The notes under the pieces are model-generated. The model saw only the letters and a program-made list of their open reading frames with translations. It did no database searches and was not told the DNA's origin. Shown here piece by piece: positions 1 through 6,676 of a stretch of DNA of 64,000 nucleotides. A program made the translations under genes and the position numbers. How positions within the stretch are numbered: position 1 is the stretch's first letter; every line of letters begins with the position of its first letter. This DNA is from JACDBE01 sp963714055 (GTDB taxonomy: Bacteria; Actinomycetota; Acidimicrobiia; Spongiisociales; UBA5794). The stretch spans positions 1,178,001 to 1,242,000 of the forward strand of contig OY970227.1 of NCBI GenBank assembly GCA_963714055.1, read 5' to 3'.

Positions 1-896
1 GTCTCTACTTCTCCGTCGCCGGGTTCCCCGGGCTCGTCGGTCTCGGTGACCGCATCGGTCTCGGCGGGGGCATCGGGCTCGGTGGCTACATCGTCGGTCT
101 CGGTGACCTCGGCGGTCGCGGCTTCATCGACCGGCTCGGCGGTCACGTCCGCATCGACGACCGCGTCGGTCTCAGCCGCGTCGGTCTCAGCCGCTTCGGG
201 CTCGGCAGCCGCTTCGGGCTCGGCAGCCGCTTCGGGCTCGGCAGCCTCATCGACGGGCTCGGTGGTTTCGTCGGTCTCGGCAGCCGCGTCGACCGGCTCC
301 GCTTCACCCTCGGCCGTGTCGTCGCCCGACGAGTCGGCGGGCGGCTCCGGGGACGGCTCGGCGGCGGGTGCGGGCTCCTCCGCGGCCTTCCTCTCCAGCA
401 GTGCCTGGAGCACGGTCGCCGCCCCGCGGGGCAGCGCGGCGAGGAGCCCGGCCATGGCGGCGGTCGGCGACTTGAACAGGCCGGCCAGCTTGGACAGCAG
501 CACGTCGCGGGGCTCGATGTCGGCGAGTTGGCGGATCCGCTCGGGGGTCAGCAGCGTGGTGCCGAGCAGCCCACCCTTGATGGTGAACACGTCGTTGGCG
601 GCGGCGAAGTCCTTGAGCACCTTGGCGGCGGCGACCGCATCGCCGTCGGCGAAGGTCAGCCCCGTCGGGCCCACCAGCATCGCGTCCAGCTCGGCGAGAT
701 CGAGCTCGTCGGCGGCCCGCCTCGCCAGGGTCATCTTGACGACCTGGAACTCGGCACCCTGTGCCTTGAGGCTGCGGCGCAGCGCCTGCTGAGCCTTCAC
801 CGACAGGCCGGCATACTCGGCGAGGAACACCGCCTGGGCTCCGGCGAGCCGGTCCTTGATCTCACTGACCGCCGCAACCTTGTCGGGTCTCGGCAT
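1..896 (-). CDS. rplJ: 50S ribosomal protein L10 with long acidic C-terminal tail (3' end outside window)
   Basis: L10 forms the base of the ribosomal stalk and carries the L7/L12 dimers. The ATG at 896 opens MPRPDKVAAVSEIKDRLAGA, and the L10 core follows to about residue 170 (AEYAGLSVKAQQALR, then KGGLLGTTLLTPERI). After the core the frame stays open into a tail of more than 120 residues rich in Ala, Glu, Pro and Asp. The tail contains an in-phase 18-bp repeat encoding AEPEAA units around 191-244. No stop is reached, so the gene continues past base 1; rplL would be expected next. Normal L10 is about 165-180 aa, so the tail is unusual. The core identification is secure; the tail's role is unknown. 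Confidence 0.93.
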   Translation of the reverse strand, partial: MPRPDKVAAVSEIKDRLAGAQAVFLAEYAGLSVKAQQALRRSLKAQGAEFQVVKMTLARRAADELDLAELDAMLVGPTGLTFADGDAVAAAKVLKDFAAANDVFTIKGGLLGTTLLTPERIRQLADIEPRDVLLSKLAGLFKSPTAAMAGLLAALPRGAATVLQALLERKAAEEPAPAAEPSPEPPADSSGDDTAEGEAEPVDAAAETDETTEPVDEAAEPEAAAEPEAAAEPEAAETDAAETDAVVDADVTAEPVDEAATAEVTETDDVATEPDAPAETDAVTETDEPGEPGDGEVE

Positions 897-929
897 GTCA
901 CGTCCTTCTCTCGGGTCGCTGATTCACGG

Positions 930-1060
930 TCGGCACACCCCCGACCGTCGACCTGCGCCGGCAAGTGAAAGCTCCCGGGCGAGGGACCGCACGGGAGCCT
1001 GTGGTCGACCACCTTCGTCGCTGACGAGGGCGGTCGCTGGCAACCTGCGCCGGCGTCGCC
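930..1060 (-). ncRNA. Probable L10 leader (rplJ autoregulatory 5' UTR)
   Basis: The 604 bases between rplA and rplJ contain no convincing gene. Close to rplJ, the transcribed strand can form a hairpin from CGACCGCC (1029-1036) and GGTGGTCG (1006-1013) with an inner TCGTC/GACGA stem. A second, GC-rich hairpin (971-998) is followed by TTTCAC, which resembles an attenuator. GCCGGCGCAGGT occurs twice in the leader. L10 or the L10-L12 complex is known to bind such leaders and repress translation. Position and structure fit, but the assignment was made by eye. Confidence 0.5.
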
Positions 1061-1122
1061 TCGGCGACTTCACGCCCTCTCGGGCACCTGCGGTCTCGGG
1101 TCGGATGGGTTGTGAGGCCAGG

Positions 1123-1152
1123 AGGGTAGCCCGGTACGGGAACGGAGGCCAA
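1123..1152 (-). promoter_or_regulatory. Candidate rplJ promoter (proximal)
   Basis: On the minus strand TTGGCC (1147-1152) and TACCCT (1123-1128) are separated by 18 bp. They lie upstream of the structured leader and about 230 bp before rplJ. Confidence 0.35.
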
Positions 1153-1195
1153 ACGAGCCTCCGCCGTAAGCGCGAAGAGCCATGAGCCCCCGCGT

Positions 1196-1212
1196 GAGCC
1201 CCCGGGGGGCTC
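1196..1212. other. Short GC palindrome in the rplA-rplJ spacer
   Basis: GAGCCCCCGGGGGGCTC forms a near-perfect GC hairpin between the two candidate rplJ promoters. It has no T-run, so a terminator role is uncertain. It could attenuate read-through from rplA. Confidence 0.3.
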
Positions 1213-1422
1213 AGCTCGAGGTACGGGGATCGGCGCCCGGGAGGGCGTCGTTCTTGGTGATTCGGGCAGACGGCGGGCCAGGAAGCCATCCACTCGCTCC
1301 ACCAATGGCGACCAGGGTAGGGGCTGGTCATCGATGCCACCGGTGGTTGGAAGGACAGCCCTCTCGACGGTGGTGGATCGTCAAGACCGGTCGCTCGATC
1401 CCCGTGATCTGTCAACACCCGT

Positions 1423-1453
1423 AGTGTAGCCGGAGCCACCAGGCGCCGGTCAA
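1423..1453 (-). promoter_or_regulatory. Candidate rplJ promoter (distal)
   Basis: TTGACC (1448-1453) and TACACT (1423-1428) on the minus strand are separated by 19 bp, starting about 50 bp after the rplA stop. The boxes are good but the spacer is long. It could make rplJ-rplL partly independent of rplKA. Confidence 0.35.
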
Positions 1454-1500
1454 GCGCGTTTTCGTACTTTCGGCGCACGGCCGACGCGGGTCGAGCGGGC

Positions 1501-2217
1501 TCAGCGCAACGAGCGGACCATGTCGTCGATCTCCGACGGGTCGATGCGAACTCCGGGGCCCATCGTCGACGACACCGCCACCCGGCGGATGAACCGGCCC
1601 TTGGCCGAGGCGGGTCTGCTGCGCACGAGCTCCTCGGCGACCGCAGCCAGGTTCTCGGTGAGCTGGGGCACCTCGAAGGTGACCCGGCCGATGGGGACAT
1701 GCACGTTGCCGTACCGATCGTTCCGGTATTCCACCCGGCCGGCCTTGAACTCGGAGACCGCGGTGCCGATGTCGGCCGTCACCGTGCCCGACTTGGGGTT
1801 GGGCATCAGGCCGCGGGGACCGAGGATGGGCCCGAGCTTGCCGACGTGGGGCATCATCGACGGGGTGGCCACAGCCATGTCGAAGTCGAGGGCGCGGCCG
1901 GCGCCGAGCTCCTCGGCCAGCTCCTTCCCACCGACCAGGTCGGCCCCGGCCGCCTCGGCCGCCTTGGCGTCGTCGCCATCGGCGAAGGCGATGATGCGAA
2001 CCGTCTTCCCGGTGCCATGGGGCAGCGACACCGTCCCACGCACCAGCTGGTCCGCCTTGCGGGCGTCGATCCCCAACTGGAACACGGCGTCGACCCCCTC
2101 GACGAACTTGGCATGGGCCAGCGCCTTGACCAGCTCGAGGGCGTCGCCGGGCGCGTGCAGCGTCAGCTTGTCGTAGCGGCGGGCCGCTTCGGCCTGCGCC
2201 TTGGTGAGTCGTGCCAT
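1501..2217 (-). CDS. rplA: 50S ribosomal protein L1
   Basis: L1 binds 23S rRNA at the mobile L1 stalk and, in many bacteria, represses its own rplK-rplA mRNA. The 238-aa product has normal length. It contains the signature MPNPKSGTVTADI at about residues 155-170 and the GKLGPILGPRGLMPNPK core, and begins MARLTKAQAEAARRYDK. It lies downstream of rplK in the usual order, separated by about 97 bp. The following 604-bp spacer to rplJ is longer than typical and appears to hold the L10 leader and its own promoters. Confidence 0.97.
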   Translation of the reverse strand: MARLTKAQAEAARRYDKLTLHAPGDALELVKALAHAKFVEGVDAVFQLGIDARKADQLVRGTVSLPHGTGKTVRIIAFADGDDAKAAEAAGADLVGGKELAEELGAGRALDFDMAVATPSMMPHVGKLGPILGPRGLMPNPKSGTVTADIGTAVSEFKAGRVEYRNDRYGNVHVPIGRVTFEVPQLTENLAAVAEELVRSRPASAKGRFIRRVAVSSTMGPGVRIDPSEIDDMVRSLR

Positions 2218-2314
2218 TACCTCTCCTTGGTGGTCCGGACGGGGCCGGCGGCCCCTCCCACGGTGACGCCCGGTGTTCTCGGGCGCGGTGTCGCTGTCAA
2301 CCGGTCGGCAGCGG

Positions 2315-2743
2315 TCAGCCGTCGACCGTGATCCCCATCGAGCGGGCGGTGCCCTCGACCACCTTCATCGCCGCGTCGATGTCGTTGGCGTTGAGGTCGG
2401 GCATCTTGGTCTCGGCGATCTGACGCACCTGCGCCCGGGTCACAGAGCCCACCTTCTCCTTGTGTGGCTCGGCCGAGCCCTTCTCCACGCGTGCCGCCTG
2501 GCGGAGCATCACGGCCGCCGGCGGGGTCTTGGTGACGAAGGTGAAGCTCCGGTCCTCGTAGATCGAGATCTCCACCGGGACGATCGTTCCCGTCTGGCTC
2601 GACGTGGCGTCGTTGTACGCCTTGACGAACTCCATGATGTTGACCCCGTGCTGCCCCAGCGCCGGCCCCACCGGCGGGGCGGGGCTCGCCTGCCCGGCGG
2701 GGATCTGCAGCTTGAGCACGGTCACCAGCCGCTTGCGGCCCAT
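2315..2743 (-). CDS. rplK: 50S ribosomal protein L11
   Basis: L11 sits at the GTPase-associated centre of the 50S subunit, where it contacts EF-G and release factors. The 142-aa product has the expected length. The N-terminal domain includes LQIPAGQASPAPPVGPALG, the classical L11 motif with the flexible Pro-rich linker, and the C-terminal rRNA-binding domain ends in ARSMGITVDG. The gene starts 11 bp after nusG on the same strand and precedes rplA. Confidence 0.97.
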   Translation of the reverse strand: MGRKRLVTVLKLQIPAGQASPAPPVGPALGQHGVNIMEFVKAYNDATSSQTGTIVPVEISIYEDRSFTFVTKTPPAAVMLRQAARVEKGSAEPHKEKVGSVTRAQVRQIAETKMPDLNANDIDAAMKVVEGTARSMGITVDG

Positions 2744-2753
2744 GCGATGTCTC

Positions 2754-3608
2754 CTAGAACTTGAGGATCTGGTCGAAGTTGAGCTCGACCGGGGTCTCCC
2801 GGCCGAAGATGTCGACGAGCACGGTCACCTTGGACTGATCGACGTTGATGTCCTCGATGACGCCGTTGAAGTCGGCGAAGGGCCCTTCGACCACGCGCAC
2901 CGTCTCCCCGACCTCCCAGGCCGGCTTGAACCGTGGCTCCTTCTTCTCCTCCTCGTCCTTGCGCACGCCGAGGATCCGCTCGACCTCCCGACGGCTCAAC
3001 GGGGTCGGCTTGGAGCCCGACCCGACGAAGCCGGTAACGCCCGGCGTGTTCCGCACGGCGTACCAGGTGTCGTCGTCCATGAACAGCCGCACCAGGATGT
3101 ACCCGGGGAACTTCTTGCGCAGGACGTTGACCTTCTTGCCGCCCTTGAACTCGACGACCTCCTCGAGCGGGATGACGACATCGAAGACCTTGTCCTCGAG
3201 GTGCATCGACTTCACCCGGGTGCTGAGGTTCGCCTTGACCTTGTTCTCGTAGCCCGAGTACGAATGGACGACGTACCACGAGCCGGGCAGGTCGTACGGG
3301 CTGGCCGGGGTCAGGTCGGCCGTGGCGGCGTCGCCGGCGGCGAGGTCGTCGTCGCCTTCGGCGGCGTCTCCCTCGACCGGGGCTTCGACGGAGCCGGCGG
3401 CGGAGGTGTCCCCCTGGGCGGCGGCTGTGTCCCCGGGCCCGGCGCGCTCGACGGTGGCCGGCTCGTCGGCGGCCTCGTCGAGGTCGACGTCGGAAGCACT
3501 GTCGAGATCGACGTCGGAAGCACTGTCGAGATCGACGTCGGCGGCACTCTCGAGATCGACCTCGGGCGCGTCTTCGTGGATGGTGGACGTGGTGTCGTTG
3601 GTGGTCAT
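2754..3608 (-). CDS. nusG: Transcription termination/antitermination factor NusG with acidic N-terminal extension
   Basis: NusG binds RNA polymerase and couples transcription to Rho or ribosomal S10. The 284-aa protein has a NusG N-terminal domain from about residue 105 (SWYVVHSYSGYENKVKANL, then KKFPGYILVRLFMDD) and a C-terminal KOW domain (EVGETVRVVEGPFADFNGVI). The preceding ~100 residues are acidic and low in complexity, with DVDLDSAS units encoded by a 24-bp tandem repeat at about 3485-3556. Actinobacterial NusG proteins often have acidic N-terminal extensions; the repeat suggests recent expansion here. The gene begins 3 bp after the secE stop. Confidence 0.96.
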   Translation of the reverse strand: MTTNDTTSTIHEDAPEVDLESAADVDLDSASDVDLDSASDVDLDEAADEPATVERAGPGDTAAAQGDTSAAGSVEAPVEGDAAEGDDDLAAGDAATADLTPASPYDLPGSWYVVHSYSGYENKVKANLSTRVKSMHLEDKVFDVVIPLEEVVEFKGGKKVNVLRKKFPGYILVRLFMDDDTWYAVRNTPGVTGFVGSGSKPTPLSRREVERILGVRKDEEEKKEPRFKPAWEVGETVRVVEGPFADFNGVIEDINVDQSKVTVLVDIFGRETPVELNFDQILKF

Positions 3609-3611
3609 GGG

Positions 3612-3893
3612 TCAGTCGACGCGGAGCAGGGCGAGCACGGCCGTCTTGAAGAGGAAGTCCAGGCCGAAGGTGTAGGCGCCGACGACGGCGGTCACCACCA
3701 ACACCACCACGGTGTAGGTGACCGTTTGGGATCGCGTCGGCCAGGCGACGCGCTTGAGCTCCTGGCGCACCTCGCGCAGGTACTGCCGGAAGCCGGTCCG
3801 CTCCTTCGCCTTGGGCTTCTTACCCTCGGCGCGGCGTTTGCGGGCCAGCTCCTCGTCCTTCTCGAGCATGCGACGCTGCTCTCGGTTCGCCAA
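3612..3893 (-). CDS. secE: Preprotein translocase subunit SecE
   Basis: SecE clamps the SecY channel of the Sec translocon. The short product has a basic cytoplasmic N-terminus (KRRAEGKKPKAKERT), the conserved amphipathic stretch YLREVRQELKRVAWPTRSQT and one membrane helix (YTVVVLVVTAVVGAYTFGL). I chose the TTG at 3893 because AGGAGG lies about 5 bases upstream, giving 93 aa that begin with an ANREQRR stretch. The ATG at 3869 would give 85 aa. It lies between tRNA-Trp and nusG, the usual place. Confidence 0.93.
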   Translation of the reverse strand: MANREQRRMLEKDEELARKRRAEGKKPKAKERTGFRQYLREVRQELKRVAWPTRSQTVTYTVVVLVVTAVVGAYTFGLDFLFKTAVLALLRVD

Positions 3894-3994
3894 CGATCCT
3901 CCTCGGGCCTCGGCGCCACCGCCTCGGCTGTCATGCTGTCTGGGCTGTTGCCCTTGCTGCGCTCTCGGGGGTGCCCTGGCAGGGCTGCGCACGC

Positions 3995-4067
3995 AGGGGT
4001 GGCGGGACTCGAACCCACAACCTCCGGTTTTGGAGACCGGCGCTCTGCCAATTAGAGCTACACCCCT
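3995..4067 (-). tRNA. tRNA-Trp (anticodon CCA)
   Basis: The 73-nt cloverleaf has acceptor AGGGGTG paired with CACCCCT, anticodon stem CCGGT/ACCGG with loop CTCCAAA (anticodon CCA), and a TTCGAGT T-loop. CCA is not encoded. Position upstream of secE is typical of many bacteria. Confidence 0.97.
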
Positions 4068-4091
4068 CCGGAGCCTGAGCTCGGACGCCGG

Positions 4092-4121
4092 AGTATATGG
4101 GCCGGTCCCCGACAGTGTAAA
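4092..4121 (-). promoter_or_regulatory. Promoter of tRNA-Trp-secE-nusG-rplKA
   Basis: TTTACA (4116-4121) and TATACT (4092-4097) on the minus strand, spacer 18 bp, place the start about 18 bases before tRNA-Trp. This is one of the best sigma-70-like promoters in the window. Confidence 0.65.
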
Positions 4122-4222
4122 CCAGCCGGCCGGGCTCCCGGTCGAGGCCCACGGGCGTTGCCGGGCCTCCCGGGACCACCCGATAGCATCCCTGGCCATG
4201 GACCCTCTTGCGACGACCACGG

Positions 4223-4442
4223 CCCACGATGGGGTAGGGGCCCCATCTGCGGGAGGAGGCGAGCGCAGCGAGCCGGGCAGAAGCGCAGCCCGCGATGGGG
4301 TAGGGGCCCCATCTGCGGGAGGAGGCGAGCGCAGCGAGCCGGGCAGAAGCGCAGCCCACGATGGGGTAGGGGCCCCATCTGCGGGAGGAGGCGAGCGCAG
4401 CGAGCCGGGCAGAAGCGCAGCCCACGATGGGGTAGGGGCCCC
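4223..4442. repeat. 66-bp direct tandem repeat, three copies plus 22 bp
   Basis: Units begin at 4223, 4289, 4355 and 4421, each opening with CCCACGATGGGGTAGG or a one-base variant. Each unit contains the inverted repeat GATGGGG...CCCCATC followed by a GAGCGCAGCGAGC-rich stretch. Copies are almost identical. Since 66 is a multiple of three, all frames stay open, which creates repetitive ORFs on both strands. One of these runs from the ATG at 4198 to a stop at 4485 that overlaps the arfB start. I regard these ORFs as by-products of the repeat. Confidence 0.9.
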
Positions 4443-4481
4443 TCCACGTGGTCCAGGGCCCCGTTCTCGACGGGCGGCCGG

Positions 4482-4892
4482 TTGAGCGACTTCGTCACGG
4501 CGGGTGGGTGGCGCATTGACCCGGCGGCCCTGGAGTGGACCGCCAGCCGCCCGGGCGGTCCCGGCGGCCAGCATGCCAACACCAGTGACACCGCGGTCAC
4601 GGTCACCATCGACGTCCCAGCAGCCGGGCTCCCCATCCCGGTGCGAGACCGGGTCGTCTCGGTGTTGGGAGAGAAGGTCTCCGCCCGAGCCGCCGATACC
4701 CGCTCGCAGTGGCGGAACCGGCAGCTCGCCTGGCAGCGGCTGTCGGCGCGCATCGACGCCGCCGCCACCCCGCCACGCACCCGGCTCCCGACAACGCCCA
4801 CCCGGGCGTCGCGGGAGCGGCGCCTCGACCGCAAGCGGCGGCGCAGCGAGGTGAAGCGGGCCCGCCGCCGTGGATGGGACGAGGATGGGTGA
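4482..4892 (+). CDS. arfB: ArfB-type alternative ribosome-rescue factor (peptidyl-tRNA hydrolase)
   Basis: ArfB-type proteins release peptides from ribosomes stalled without a stop codon. The 136-aa product has the release-factor GGQ motif at residues 28-30 (RPGGPGGQHANTSDTAV), a small central domain, and a basic C-terminal tail (RERRLDRKRRRSEVKRARRR) typical of ArfB, which inserts into the mRNA channel. I chose the TTG at 4482 because homologues start about 25-30 residues before GGQ; this TTG overlaps the stop of the repeat-derived ORF. No strong ribosome-binding site is seen. The reading frame stays open upstream only because of the 66-bp repeats. Confidence 0.85.
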   Translation: MSDFVTAGGWRIDPAALEWTASRPGGPGGQHANTSDTAVTVTIDVPAAGLPIPVRDRVVSVLGEKVSARAADTRSQWRNRQLAWQRLSARIDAAATPPRTRLPTTPTRASRERRLDRKRRRSEVKRARRRGWDEDG

Positions 4893-4904
4893 CCGCGCCG
4901 GTGC

Positions 4905-5051
4905 TCAGCCGCGCCCGCGCCCGGTCAGCGCGGCCAGCTCGGCGGCCGCTCGGTGGCGGCGGCGGTCGTAGCGCGATCGTCTGAGCCTCGGCATCGGGGA
5001 CGAGACGGGCAGCGTGGCCATGATCTTGGCGGACAGGCGCTGGGCAGACAT
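4905..5051 (-). CDS. Small Arg-rich hypothetical protein (48 aa)
   Basis: The product begins MSAQRLSAKIMATLPVSS and continues into an arginine-rich segment (RLRRSRYDRRRHRAAAELAA). The start is supported by an almost ideal ribosome-binding site, AAGGAGG, six bases before the ATG at 5051. It lies 71 bp downstream of the dehydratase gene on the same strand and converges with arfB, 12 bp away. No transmembrane segment or cysteine is present. The family is not recognised. The positive charge would fit a nucleic-acid-binding peptide, but that is speculation. Confidence 0.5.
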   Translation of the reverse strand: MSAQRLSAKIMATLPVSSPMPRLRRSRYDRRRHRAAAELAALTGRGRG

Positions 5052-5089
5052 GAGACCTCCTTGCGGAACGGGATCCGCCGGGAGCCCAC

Positions 5090-5126
5090 CTGATACGAGG
5101 AACGTCGCCGGCGCCGCCGGTATCAG
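5090..5126 (-). other. Hairpin at the 3' end of the dehydratase gene
   Basis: CTGATAC (5090-5096) and GTATCAG (5120-5126) flank a GC-rich GCCGGCGCCGCCGG core. The hairpin overlaps the stop codon at 5123 and precedes the ribosome-binding site of the 48-aa ORF. It may attenuate or stabilise the transcript; no T-run follows. Confidence 0.35.
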
Positions 5127-5965
5127 ACGACCGTGGCGGAGCGGGCGATCGCCGTCCCTGTCACCAGGTCGGTGCCGTCGCGCTGCAACGCCAGGGCGAT
5201 CGAGGTCAGGTGGTCGCTGACCGGGCCGGCGTTGCACACCACCCTGGCCTCCTCGGCCGGGGCCAGCGAGGCCCGAAAGCGCAGCCGGAGGTCGGCGAGC
5301 GGGTCGGTACGGAAGCGACCCTCGGTGGCGGACGCCGCCTGTGCCAGCCATGCCGCCATGAGCAGGCCGTGCACGACGATGCCGTCCAGCCCGGCCGCCC
5401 GGGCGGAGTCGTGGTCGAAGTGGATCGGGTTGAAGTCGCCCGAGGCGGCGGCGTAGCGCACCAGATCGAGCCGGCTCGCCCCCCTGAAGGCGGCGAAGCC
5501 GCCGTCACCGGGCACCGACCCGGAGGTCACCTCGGGCTCGCCGCGGTCGGGCCCCGGCTCCCCCGCCGGTTCCGCCCCCATCAGGAACGTCGACGACGAG
5601 GAGACCAGTGGCTCGCCCTCCGACGTCATCTCGACGTCGAGTCCGACGAAGCTGAGCGGACCGCGACTGCGCACCTTGGACACCGTGCCCTCGACCACGA
5701 CGGCAAGCTCGACGGCGAGGGTGTGGTGCCAGGTGAACCGCTGGTCGGTGTGCACCAGCACCCGGGTGCTCTTCCCCACGTCGGGGTCGCCGATCAGCAG
5801 CGGCGCCACGGTGAAGAGCAGGGCGGCGGCGTAGCCGGGCGGTGCCGCAGCTCGCCACCGCTCGGGATCGTCGCCGGTCGCGGCCACGAAGTCGGCGACC
5901 CGCTCGGCTGTTATCCGGGTGTTCACCGGCCCGTAGGTTCTCCCCTGGAGCGCCTCCAGCGACAT
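5123..5965 (-). CDS. Fused HadA/HadB-type (3R)-hydroxyacyl-ACP dehydratase, double MaoC-like fold
   Basis: Related enzymes dehydrate (3R)-hydroxyacyl-ACP in fatty-acid or mycolate elongation. The 280-aa product has an N-terminal hot-dog domain (residues 1 to about 140, HadA-like, starting MSLEALQGRTYGPVNTRITA). A C-terminal MaoC domain follows, with the hydratase-2 motif ASGDFNPIHFDHDSARAAG. In mycobacteria hadA and hadB are separate genes just before tRNA-Trp-secE. Here one reading frame covers both folds in the same neighbourhood. The catalytic Asp/His pair is visible only in the second half, as expected for a HadA(stabilising)-HadB(catalytic) fusion. The ACP versus CoA substrate is inferred. 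Confidence 0.8.
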   Translation of the reverse strand: MSLEALQGRTYGPVNTRITAERVADFVAATGDDPERWRAAAPPGYAAALLFTVAPLLIGDPDVGKSTRVLVHTDQRFTWHHTLAVELAVVVEGTVSKVRSRGPLSFVGLDVEMTSEGEPLVSSSSTFLMGAEPAGEPGPDRGEPEVTSGSVPGDGGFAAFRGASRLDLVRYAAASGDFNPIHFDHDSARAAGLDGIVVHGLLMAAWLAQAASATEGRFRTDPLADLRLRFRASLAPAEEARVVCNAGPVSDHLTSIALALQRDGTDLVTGTAIARSATVV

Positions 5966-5999
5966 GGCCGGAGGCTACGCCGTCAGGCGGAGACTCGGC

Positions 6000-6023
6000 G
6001 ATGGGGGCTGGGGGTCCCCCATC
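6000..6023. repeat. Intergenic hairpin, GGGGG/CCCCC type
   Basis: GATGGGGG and CCCCCATC flank CTGGGGGT just upstream of the dehydratase start. The layout matches the hairpin inside the 66-bp repeat and the copy at 9636-9653, suggesting one dispersed family. Confidence 0.5.
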
Positions 6024-6083
6024 GCAACGCGATGAGCCGTCAGGCGAAGAGCCATGAAACAGAGCGTACCGCCCCATATTCGC

Positions 6084-6134
6084 CGAACCTGAGGTTCCTA
6101 CCTACCGGAGCGACACGTCAGAGCCTCAGGTTCG
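6084..6134. repeat. 51-bp palindromic intergenic element, copy A
   Basis: Perfect 11-bp arms CGAACCTGAGG (6084-6094) and CCTCAGGTTCG (6124-6134) flank a 29-bp centre containing CTACCGGAGCGACA. A second copy of identical length lies at 28750-28800 and a left-half copy at about 28677-28712. It sits between the UspA-like gene stop and the dehydratase promoter region. Confidence 0.75.
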
Positions 6135-6137
6135 CAG

Positions 6138-6569
6138 TCACGCCGGCTCGGGCTGGCCGACGACGTGGGTCACCGGCAGTTCGTGACGCTTGCGGATCCG
6201 ATCGGGCAGGCCCTTCTTCAACCAGCGGGACGATCCCTCGGGCAGAGTGGACACGACGATCTCGTCGACCTCGACGCCGTCGTGGCGCAGGGCGAGCACG
6301 GCGTCGTCGACGGCGAGCGAGGGGTTCGGGTCGCCCACCTCGCCCGTGACGGTGGCCCCTTCGGCGGCGAAAGCGGTCAACGCACGATCGAGCTGGCGCT
6401 CGGCTATGGCGTGGCCGCTTCCCTCGGTCCAGGTCAGGTGCTCGCGGGGAGGGGTCGCCGGAACGACGAGATGGAAGCGAGTGGGCCCGCCTCCCATCGC
6501 CTCGCGGAGGTGACCCAGCAGCTCATCGCTGGCGAGGGTCTGGTTGGCGACCACCAGGTAGGTGCGCAT
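6138..6569 (-). CDS. UspA-like universal stress family protein
   Basis: The 143-aa protein opens MRTYLVVANQTLASDELLGH, a beta strand followed by a helix as in the UspA alpha/beta fold, and ends with EIVVSTLPEGSSRWLKKGLP, close to the conserved C-terminal region of Usp-like proteins. The classical G-2X-G-9X-G(S/T) ATP motif is not clear, so nucleotide binding is uncertain. The ATG at 6569 is preceded by GAGGAGG, and a good promoter lies at 6605-6632. It appears to be a single-gene unit between the cyclase and the dehydratase. The exact role is unknown. Confidence 0.65.
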   Translation of the reverse strand: MRTYLVVANQTLASDELLGHLREAMGGGPTRFHLVVPATPPREHLTWTEGSGHAIAERQLDRALTAFAAEGATVTGEVGDPNPSLAVDDAVLALRHDGVEVDEIVVSTLPEGSSRWLKKGLPDRIRKRHELPVTHVVGQPEPA

Positions 6570-6604
6570 GGCGATCCTCCTCGGCAGGGCTCCCCCTCCC
6601 CTGC

Positions 6605-6632
6605 ATTATGTCCGCCGTCGCCGCCTGCGCAA
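6605..6632 (-). promoter_or_regulatory. Promoter of the UspA-like gene
   Basis: Minus-strand TTGCGC (6627-6632) and CATAAT (6605-6610), spacer 16 bp, about 36 bp upstream of the start codon at 6569. Confidence 0.5.
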
Positions 6633-6676
6633 CCCGTGACGGCGACGCCTGCGTCCACGCCGCGCGGAGGGCGCGC

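Noticed and set aside
4223..4442. CRISPR array
   Set aside because: Units are contiguous 66-bp direct repeats without unique spacers, and no cas genes are present.
4158..4481. N-terminal extension of arfB through the 66-bp repeats
   Set aside because: The open frame is a by-product of a repeat length divisible by three; ArfB homologues start near the TTG at 4482.
4198..4485. 96-aa repetitive protein (units around GERSEPGRSA)
   Set aside because: No ribosome-binding site and the same repeats are open in all frames; treated as repeat-derived. A weak leaderless-type box upstream leaves a small doubt.
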